Part shown: positions 55,899-64,000 of the stretch, in pieces | Numbering within the stretch: the first letter of the stretch is position 1 | Layout of the letters: each line of letters opens with the position of its first letter | Origin: Cricetomys ansorgei | Taxonomy: Eukaryota > Chordata > Mammalia > Rodentia > Nesomyidae | Assembly: GCA_026225945.1 (NCBI GenBank) | Contig: JAMJFZ010000320.1 | Location: 8,003,001 to 8,067,000, forward strand | Length of the DNA: 64,000 bases | Reading direction: 5' to 3' | Notes under the pieces: model-generated | Told to the model about the DNA's origin: nothing | Database searches by the model: none | The model's input: the letters and a program-made list of their open reading frames with translations, nothing else | Position numbers and translations under genes: made by a program

Positions 55899-58052
55899 AC
55901 CCGAGACGTGGTCGCGTCCAGCTGTTTCCCCGGGAGTCCGGAGTGCGCAGCGCGCTACCGCAGGGTCCCAAAAGCCCTCAGTCCCTGGGCGGAGCTGCGC
56001 CGCTGTCTCGAGGTTGTGGGAACGTTTCCGCGACAAAACCCGGAGGGAGAAAAATACGAATGAGATAGCGTTAGTGCTGCCGCTGTCTCCGGTGTGGAGA
56101 GACGAGGGGCGAGGAGCGGGTTAGATGGCTGGGGCGAATCGGGGCTCACTTAGTGGCACGCGACGGTTTAAAAATCCCTGGGCGATTGAGCAGGGGAAGT
56201 TGTCCCAAGCTCTCCTGAGAAGGGAGTGCCCTTTCCACAGTGGTCAAAACGGGGCGCTTTCTTTCTTTTCTTTTTCTTTTTTCAAAGGACAGATCAGCTC
56301 GAGGGCTGCTTTTGCAAAGAGGTTAAAGAGAGCGGACTTGAAGTCAAGGTTAGGGAAACTGCACGGCGCTCCAGGGTCAGGCCACAGCTGCGCTTTTCTA
56401 ACACGCACCCTCACCCGCACCCCCTTTAGGCAAAAGGGGTTTGTGGCTTTTAAAACTGTTTCGCCATAGGGTAGAGCTTTCTGTATTTTATCCGAAGTGC
56501 TTGAGATCATCAGTAGGGCAGATGTGAAAAGATGCCCCTAAAAGTCCAACAAAGTGCTAGAAAAACAAACAAGCTTAGTCTTGGCAGGTAGAGAGAAAGA
56601 TGGCGCTGCTTTCCTGCATTGTGTGAAATGTTTTAAAATGTTCACTCCATGCAGTTAGATGGCCATGGATCAATTAGGTGGATACAGGTCGATGGTAAGG
56701 AGATCGCTTTTATGCTAGGAAAGCAGTGTTACCGTAAAGCCTGACTTTTGTGCCTTTCATTAAATGAATTTACAGACTAACTCGATTCATAATTAAACAA
56801 GACATTGTACCTTTCAATGTGTCTCTTCACAGAGGCACTGATAAATTCTTGTTGAATCTGAACGTAATGGGCCTTATCCTCCCATCTCATTTGACAGACA
56901 CACCACTTGCTTTCTGATACATGCATCCAGAAACACTTCTGCTACTTCTTTTCCCTTCCTCCAAAGTTGTTCTCCCCAATCAGAGAAAGTCAGCAGCCTT
57001 CCTGTGTTTACAAAAGACAGCCAGTTACAGTGAGATATTTATGCAGTCTTTGTCCTATGAATGAGTCCTTGCTGAAGGTGGCCATACTAAACATGCTCAG
57101 TACAAGCCACTCCCAGGGAGTCTCCCATATGAGGAGTAGGCTCTGCACCCTTCTCCACAAAGTGGGGTGGGAGAGGAATGGGCTCTTTGCCGGGGCATGT
57201 CTGAGAGAGCGTCTGAAGGGAAACTCTTTACCAGAATCTTCTTTAACTCCTGGTTTTAGAAAGCACTGGTAAAGAAGGGATTTGTTCCCTTCCACTGTCC
57301 TTCCTCCCACGGCAGACCACACTGTCAAGCCTGAACTTTCATAATAAGCCAGTCTGGGAAATCACATGTCCGAGGAATACGTGAGAAAAGTGATTCCTTT
57401 GGCTTTTGGGAAGCTTGAGTTGGAGCGTGTGCTGGAGGGTGGTGAACCTTGCCGGCATCCGTCCCTGCATCCTCGAAACCTGGGGTTGGCCCCCACATAC
57501 AGTTTGGGAAGAGACTCTGAGAGTGACCAGCTGCCTCTTCCAGGAAGTGTCCTCTAATTCCTCCTTGGAATTCCCTCCTCCCTCCTCTGTGCTGTGAGCT
57601 CTAGAGTAGTCTCATCTCCAGCCACTGTGCCCTGTAAACAGATCCGGTTGCCTTCCTCTCCTTCATCCCCATTCTGATGTCCAACACAATGACAGGCACA
57701 CAGTGGACAGAAGTCAGAGATGGGGATGTGCCGTTCTCTTGGACTAGGAAGATAAGGTAGAGCCCTCTTAAGTGTATGGTCATAGCTAATGACCACGGTC
57801 TGTGACCCTGTTGTCCTCAGCACATTGGCAGTGAGCGGGGAGGTTCCAACTCTTATTTCCATGTCAAGCTGTGAACTCACCAACTACAAAATAAAGTCCC
57901 CACTTTCTGTCTGTCCCCAGCCTAACAGAATCTTATTGCCCCTCTTGCTCGTGCTACCTTACCGGTATTGAAGACAAAGGACAGTCAATTGATAAGATAT
58001 GGAGTCAGAAAAAGATTGTACCTTTTGAATGCTGACACAAAGTAAGTCAGGC

Positions 58053-58121
58053 TTTGGGAGCTGGGATGTAGAGTACTTGCCTGGCATGCATGAGGTCCTG
58101 GGTTCAATATCCAGCACAACA
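58053..58121 (+). repeat. ID SINE with TSD
   Basis: GGGAGCTGGGATGTAGAGTA, CTTGCCTGGCATGCATGAGG and GGGTTCAATATCCAGCAC. The flank AAGTAAGTCAG (58039-58049) recurs as AAATAAGTCAG after the tail. Confidence 0.85.
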
Positions 58122-59304
58122 AATAAAATAAGTCAGCTTTGTTTTCCCAATATACACCTTAAGACGGGCAAATTTATCTGGCAATGGCGGAGAATCCCTA
58201 CTTTCAAAGGCTTAAAGCAACTGGTGTACCTCTGTCTCGTACTTGTCTACTATAGATGGGTGGAAGGGTTGCACCTTGGTGCGTTTCACAGATGAGGCAA
58301 AGCAGCACCTTCAGAATGATACTGTTTGCAAGGCTTGAGAAGAAGGGGCTTTTGGGAAGCCTCACCAAATAATCAAGTCATCTATCCCTCAAGGGGTACA
58401 TGTGGTTTCTGGGCTTCATTTATTGGCTAGGACTTGCCACAAGGCTGCTTCAGCACCTTGGTCAGAAAGTGTGGTCCTCCTACGAATCCTCACTTAGAAC
58501 ATGGGTATGGGGAACAGCTTTCCTGGCTATGCCCCTGCTCACTCTCCAAATCTCATTTCCATCATTTCTCTGAACTCTTGCTTGGGAGCTTCAGGAAGAT
58601 GGTACTGAGCTCCTGATAGGACCTGCTTTGACCACTTTCCAAAAAACAAAAGTGAGCCCTGAAGGACTGAAAGCAAGCCTAGCAGGGCTTTCGGTGGGGT
58701 GGAGGGAGACTGGAGGAGCAAAGAACCCTACTTATGCCATTGATCTTGTAAAACTGATAAGAAAGAAAGAAACAGTTGCAAAAATCCACAGCTCCAGCTG
58801 ACACCTTTTGTGAACAGTGAACAGATAGATGTATAGCCAGTCCCTACAGTCCCCCATAGGCTGAGGTCAGTCTCATGCCTGTAGATTCTGGCCACAATGT
58901 ACTGTCCTGTTAAGATCTTCCAAAATTGGCTCAATGTCCCTTTCTGTACTTTGTTGGAGTGAGAAATGGACCCAGAGTATATAGAAGACAGAGAGCCCTT
59001 TAGCATCTTCCAGGAAGATGGTGAATGTGTCTCATACCAACATCAGCCAGGGCCTCCCCACTGGCTCCTCCAGGGACTGGCTTTTCCCATTTGCATCTCT
59101 CCGACACCTCTAGCACAAAGTACACTCAGTTAGCCTGAACACAGTCAATATTTGTAGAGCTGAATTAAAAAACCATTTGCCTGCAGCACCGAGAGATCCT
59201 ACGTATAAATTTTCTACAGGTAGGTAAACCACAAATGCACAAGTGGGTCGCTCACAACAAGGCTCTGAGAGCAAGCTCGTCCTCACCTAGCCAACTTTTC
59301 AGAA

Positions 59305-59500
59305 CCAGACTGGAAAGGAAGAAGGGAAGAGAGAAAGAGCAGGGGGAAAGAGAGACATCTGGAGGGAGAAAGGAAGGGAAGGAGATGAGTAGAGACACAA
59401 GGAAAGGAAAGGAGAGATGGAGGGAGGGACAGAGGTGGGGAAAGGAGCAGGGAAGAAGTAAGAGAAGAAAGAAACAGGGAGGAGATGATGATGGAAGGAA
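59305..59500 (+). repeat. Long purine-rich tract
   Basis: Almost 200 bp of A and G on the plus strand with few pyrimidine interruptions, not a clean short-period repeat. Confidence 0.9.
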
Positions 59501-59869
59501 GTGCTCACACCTATTCTGTGTCACTTCAGATAGTACCTCATTCTTCTCCCCAGCTTGGGCCCCGGAGATCCCCACAATGGCCTCCCGGGTCCTTTGGACA
59601 CACAGGCTCTACTCCAAGCCTACTATATCTGTTTCATCTCTCCAACAGCCCAGAAATCACTTTCCTCACTCATTCCCTCCCCAGTTTTCCTGTTGGCTCC
59701 TAAACGCTATCTAGAACCTTGGAAGCCCTCCAACTTCTATCTGAGTTTGTACGCTCCTGCCTGTATCCTGATGCCCTTGCGACCCGTCCTATCTCAGTCG
59801 GAGCCACTGCTCTTTGGGAACAGCCACATCCCAAGAGCTTTTGTGTATTTCCCTTCCCCATTCTCATCC

Positions 59870-59995
59870 TCCTTTTACAGCTGAGGGAACTGAAGCAGAG
59901 AAGGGCAGCATCGCGCCGTAGGAGCACAAAGCTGGTACAGGCAGCACCAAGATCGCAGAGCTGGAAGCCTGGCAGCAGCAGTGCTGCAGGCTCAC
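59870..59995 (+). repeat. MIR fragment
   Basis: TTTTACAGCTGAGGGAACTG then GATCGCAGAGCTGGAAGCCT follows the MIR core. Confidence 0.6.
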
Positions 59996-60666
59996 CCTTT
60001 GCCTCCTGAGCAGGCTGGGTGGCAGGAGGCAGGAGCCACCATCTCTCTAAGCCTGACTTTCTCTACCCGGTGTCTGCAGGGTCCCATCACTGTCTTTTCA
60101 ACCCTGCTAGTCCCTCCATACTGCCTACTGATTCCCCCAACCGGATCGATCCTCTAGGGCCCTCTCCTGCCCGGTCCATGTGAAGGGACATGGCCTTTCT
60201 GGAGCTCATGTCCACATTCATTTATTTACTGGTAGTTTATCAGAATACTCATCTGTGTTTGTTCCCCACCCTTGCACTTTTTTTTAAACCTCTCCACTCT
60301 CTCCCACGGTTCTAAGCCGGCTTTGTGCTGCCTCGCCTACCCTAGGGATTCAAGAAAGGCTTTCAGTGAGAAAACCCCGAAGCCCAGAAGACACTGTGCC
60401 AGGAAGAAAAAGTGGGCTTGGGAGGGATTTGAGAAGGGAGACTTGAGTGTCCTCCCCACCCTTTTTGCTTTGAGAAGCAGCTTTCCTAGGTGTCAGGGAA
60501 GGTAGGGACCTGGCATGGCGGCTCCGTTGTCACCAGGGATTGCAGAGCTCTAAGCACGGTTCAGATCCACTGGCCTGAGGGATCTTCAAAGACCCAGCCA
60601 TGAGACCCATGCATGACCAAGAGGCCTTGCGGTGATTTGGTGCCAGGGCCAAATTAAGATACTGAG

Positions 60667-60768
60667 AAGGCTAGTGTAGTGGTGCATGCTTGGAACCCCA
60701 GCACTCAAGAGGCTGAGGCAGGGGGTTGCTGAAAGTTAGAAGCTAACCTGTGCTATATTTATAGTGAG
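60667..60768 (+). repeat. B1-like SINE fragment
   Basis: GGCTAGTGTAGTGGTGCATG, CCCCAGCACTCAAGAGGCTG and AGGCAGGGGGTTGC. Confidence 0.7.
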
Positions 60769-61007
60769 ACTGATGAGGGGAGGGAAAGAATCCTGGGAAA
60801 ACATTTTATCTGTCTGGAAACTTTCCGCTTTACCCTCAAGCGTTGACTCCAACCCAGACCCAGGGCATAGGCAGCCACCAATCACCTTGCTTTCATTGGA
60901 GTTTTGCCTTTTCAGGAGTTTCACGGAAATGGAATCATGCCGTACTGAGCCTGTCACGTCGATTTCTCCGCTTGGTGAAATTAAAAAAAAAATACTTTGC
61001 AGTTTAT

Positions 61008-61332
61008 TAATCTCTATGTGTATGTGTTCTTATGCGTGTGGATGACGTATGTGTATGCACGTGTGTGCGAAAGCCAGAGGTCAACCTTAGGTGTCGTTCC
61101 TCCTGCACCGTCCACCCTGTTGAAACAGTCCCTTCCCAACCTGGATCTAAGTGAATAGTCTGGGCTGGCTGTCCGGCAAGCCCCACGGATCTTTGGGTCT
61201 CCATCTCCCCAACACTGAGCTCACAAGAGCGTGCCACCATGCTCAACTCGGTGGGCATAAGTCCTCGGGATGAAACTCAGATCCTCATACGTATAAGGCA
61301 AGCCATTACCAACAGAGCATCTCCCGGGCCCC
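61008..61332 (-). repeat. Composite tRNA-derived SINE
   Basis: TG-rich start (61015-61068), CTGGGCTGGCTGTCCGGCAA, CATCTCCCCAACACTGAGCT and the reversed head GAAACTCAGATCCTCATACG ... GAGCATCTCCCGGGCCC. Confidence 0.75.
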
Positions 61333-61477
61333 TGGAATTCATCTTGCTGCATTCATTAATATTTGATTCCTGTGTAGTACTTTACGGCACATCTTTACTA
61401 CTGTGCAGAGAGGTGTCACTAATGTTACAGCCAAAAACACTGACCCTCACGGCACACATACCTGAGTGACACATATG

Positions 61478-61600
61478 TCTCTCCTACAGAAAACAAACTG
61501 AGCCTTGCAGATATGAAAGGACTGACAGACAGTCGCTAAGTGCCAGAGATGAGAATTGAACCAAGGGTATGCAGCACCATGACCCACACTTTAGAATGGC
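61478..61600 (+). repeat. MIR fragment
   Basis: CAGACAGTCGCTAAGTGCCA and GATGAGAATTGAACCAAGGG follow the MIR core. Confidence 0.6.
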
Positions 61601-62090
61601 TCTATCATGCCTCCGTGTCTCCTCGTCGGCACAGTGAGATTAGCCCTCACAGCTGCGAGGGCCAGAGGTCCTAGACCACACGAGAGGAGAGACAGGAGTT
61701 AAAGGAACGTCTCTGGCCCTCTAGCTCTCACCTTTCCTCCCTGGTCTTGCTCACACTTAGACTTCCCCATAACACATCAAGTCTCCTGGAATAAGGCCCC
61801 CAACCTGCCTCTCCTCCTTCCTTGCAAACTATTATTTAAATAGGACAGTGGGAGGATCCATGGGAAGCAACTGGGTACACAGTCTCACCCTTTGTCTTTC
61901 CCTGTGCCCTGGGTGGGATAAACAAGCATTCCTCCCTCTCTCGAGATGAAAGGATTCCTCACAAACCTGTAGACTCTCAAGCACAGTGTCAGGGGGTCCA
62001 AAAATAGGAATTACCTAAACACCCAGTGTTAGAGACTTCTCCCAACAATCTCTTGTGTTATTTGGTGTAGGTTATGGAGACCTTGGACTA

Positions 62091-62144
62091 TAGAAGAGTA
62101 GAAAAAGTGAGCTGTGCACTAGCACGCATGCATTAATCCCTGAG
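62091..62144. repeat. 54-bp duplicate of a segment 1.07 kb away
   Basis: CTTGGACTATAGAAGAGTAG ... GCATGCATTAATCCCT repeats at 63158-63220 with three or four changes; flanks of the two copies do not match. Confidence 0.8.
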
Positions 62145-62989
62145 AAATAGTTGTTCAGTATTACCCCTAAAATGCAAAACTCCTGGCTATCAAAGAAAAG
62201 TGAGCACTGTGAAATAGATTAAATTATGGTTAAAAACTCATTCGAAAAATGAAAAATAACTTTAACTTCTTTTCTAAGAGTCAATACAAACAGCTAAGAT
62301 GACCTCACCAAGTTCAGTGACATGTAAACAAAGGAATATGGGGGAGATTTCTCTCTCATACACAAAAAGAAATAGTTGGATAATTTAGTATGGGCAAAAA
62401 TTTAAGTTCAGTGGTTATCAAGGCAAACCAAAGATATGACACCATTTTAGCCTACCAGAATAGGAAGGAGTTTTGTAAATGAAGCATTCCCTTTCATATT
62501 GGAAAGGATGGAATACGTAGACACCCATGTGTTCCTGGTAGCAATCTCTTTCCATTCTTTTGGGGTGTCCTTGCTCCCAGCTATGCGGCTGAGGTACCAT
62601 ACCATGTGTCTTGAGCGTTGGACTCAAGTAGACATGAATTCGCCTTAGGAGATTCACACCTGTCAGGAGCATCCTTTCTAGACCTCCTTCTGCCTGCATC
62701 ACAGTTCCTGCTGCTTGTAGCCAAAGGCCCAGGCCGTTACACATTGCAGGTCTAGTGGAGAGACCGTCAGCAGGAACACAGCGTCAGAAGGGACTTGGCC
62801 CATCTCTCCACGTTTCTGGCCTGTTCCTCCCAGGCAGTACACTGAAACAAAGGATTCCAAAGACCAATCGGGATCGAACGTACTCTATCATTTAATGTTT
62901 TCTCTTTTCTCCATGTGTTGTGATCAAAATGTCTGCGGAAGGTAGTTTCATTTATTTGGGCTTGTTGGTCTGGTTGGCTTTTGTTTTCT

Positions 62990-63395
62990 GTCTTGTTGTT
63001 TTCATTGTCAATTTGACACAATCTCGAATCATCTTGGAAAGGGGTCCCATGGAGGGACTGTCTAGACTAGGTGGTCCGTGGGCATGTCTGGGGAGGATTG
63101 TCATGATTAACGGAAAGACCTACTACTGTGGGTATCAGCATTCCCTGGGTGATGGGTCTTGGACTATATAAGAGTAGAAAAACTGAGCTGTGCACTAGCA
63201 TGCATGCATTAATCCCTTGCTCTATGCTCTTGATTGTGGGTGTAATGTGACCAGTCTTTTCACACTCCTGACACTGTGACTTCCTTACCATGATGCACTG
63301 TAAGCTGGAACTGTGAACTCAGAAAGCCCCTTCTCCCTTGCATCACTTTTATCGGAGTGTTTTATCACAGCAGTAGAACAAGAACTAAGACAAAG
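62990..63395 (-). repeat. 'TTAGTTA' family repeat, inverted
   Basis: CATTGTCAATTTGACACAAT at one end, CTTGGACTATATAAGAGTAG and CACCATG-like middle words, and GCAGTAGAACAAGAACTAAG at the other: same order as the copy at 5888-6232. Confidence 0.75.
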
Positions 63396-63569
63396 TCCAA
63401 ATCTGACCTGGGTTGAGCCTAGAAATGGGGGCAGGCCAGGCTTGGTCTCCACACATCTCGAGCTAGCTGCAGTTGTGTGGACTGAGCTGGGACCCGTGCA
63501 GTTTGAATGTTAATGTCCTGAGTGTCAGTGCAAATGCATTTGCAGACGAACACATTTGCTTGTGGTGCT

Positions 63570-63905
63570 TAATCTTTACCTGTCAGCTTGACCGGATTAA
63601 AGTCATCACGGAAACACAAGTTTGGGTGTGTCTATAAGGTTTTAATGGAAGGGATGCCCATCCTGGATGTGAGCAGCCTCCCATGGACGAGGGTACCACA
63701 CTGGACAAAAAGGAGGAGGTAAGCTGAGCACCACAGCATCACTCTCTGCTTCCCGACTGCAAAAGCAATGTGAACAGCTACTCATACTCTTGCTGTTGTG
63801 CTTTCTCAACCCTGATGGACTGCGCCTCCAGACTGTGAGCACAAATGCGCCCTTTCCTTAAGCTTCTTTGTTAGGTATTTTGTCACAGCTAGAGAAAAGT
63901 GACTA
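63570..63905 (-). repeat. Old interspersed repeat of a similar kind
   Basis: TACCTGTCAGCTTGACCGGA, GGGTGTGTCTATAAGG, CTGGACAAAAAGGAGGAGGT and GGTATTTTGTCACAGCTAGA match a widespread mammalian repeat order. Family not assigned. Confidence 0.6.
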
Positions 63906-64000
63906 TTAAAGGCCTTTAAGGTAGAAACCAACACAAAATAAGGCCATTAAGGTGGGCCCGAATCCAATAGAATTGGAGTCAGAAGAAAAGAAAGAAAAGC

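Larger units (their letters stand above)
55190..56160. promoter_or_regulatory. CpG island over CHST11 exon 1 and promoter
   Basis: CpG dinucleotides are dense throughout, for example eleven in 55561-55620, against very few in most flanking lines. The island covers the coding part of exon 1, the leader, the TATA-like box and the GC boxes, and fades past 56160. GC content is also raised in 54600-55190. Boundaries are judged by eye. Confidence 0.85.
56161..64000. other. 5' flank of CHST11, no gene recognised
   Basis: The sequence leaves the CpG island and becomes ordinary intergenic DNA. It holds one ID, one short B1, one composite SINE, MIR fragments, a long purine tract and three pieces of older interspersed repeats near the end. 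Open frames are short and without domain signals. In human the next gene upstream is far away (TXNRD1/EID3 side, from memory), so absence of a gene is expected. Confidence 0.75.

Noticed and set aside
55422..56036. 204-codon minus-strand frame over leader and promoter
   Set aside because: It also begins with TTG, crosses the TATA-like box and GC boxes, and has low-complexity composition.
55238..56068. 276-codon open frame on the plus strand across the CHST11 first exon
   Set aside because: It is antisense to a recognised coding exon, follows CpG-island composition (Arg, Pro, Gly, Ala rich), and has no domain. GC-rich DNA leaves long chance frames.
59235..59714. 159-codon plus-strand frame rich in Lys, Glu and Arg
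   Set aside because: The composition is produced by the purine tract at 59305-59500.

Overview
This window reads as nuclear DNA of a muroid rodent. SINEs of the B1, B2/B3, B4 and ID types occur on both strands, together with rodent URR1 hAT elements, old MIR, L2 and DNA-transposon relics, and many (CA)n, (TC)n and (TCC)n tracts. Many B1 copies keep the older GATCTCTGTGAGTT form of the body, which hints at a cricetid (hamster or vole type) rather than Mus, but I cannot settle the species. Repeat names are given from memory of consensus sequences, and coordinates of repeat ends are approximate unless a target-site duplication (TSD) is quoted.

Only one protein-coding exon can be supported. It is the first coding exon of CHST11 (chondroitin 4-O-sulfotransferase 1) on the minus strand, with coding bases 55326 to 55209. 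Those bases encode the cytosolic tail and signal-anchor of a type II Golgi enzyme and end at a consensus splice donor. The exon lies in a CpG island at about 55190-56160. Upstream of the start codon (rising coordinates) come a GC-rich leader without ATG codons, a run of four G-tracts on the mRNA strand, a TATA-like box at 55777-55783, a G9 tract and a cluster of GC boxes at 55855-55898.

Everything below 55208 is the start of the large first intron of CHST11, about 55 kb of which is in the window; exon 2 is not here. Everything above about 56160 is 5' flank with no recognisable gene. The other open frames are short, overlap repeats or lie antisense to the GC-rich exon, and look non-coding.

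The richest information outside the exon is the record of repeat insertions: SINEs inserted twice at one 15-bp target (34978-35486), three B2 elements inside one TSD (52111-52768), a URR1 inside a SINE (22516-22902), SINEs inside an L1 (24785-25621), a repeat inside a B4 (41670-42170), inverted repeat pairs, a 24-bp minisatellite, and two unusually CpG-rich transposon relics. I found no operon, CRISPR array, functional RNA gene or novel gene system. The most useful gene-level observation is a second in-frame splice donor 15 nt inside exon 1, which predicts a protein five residues shorter.
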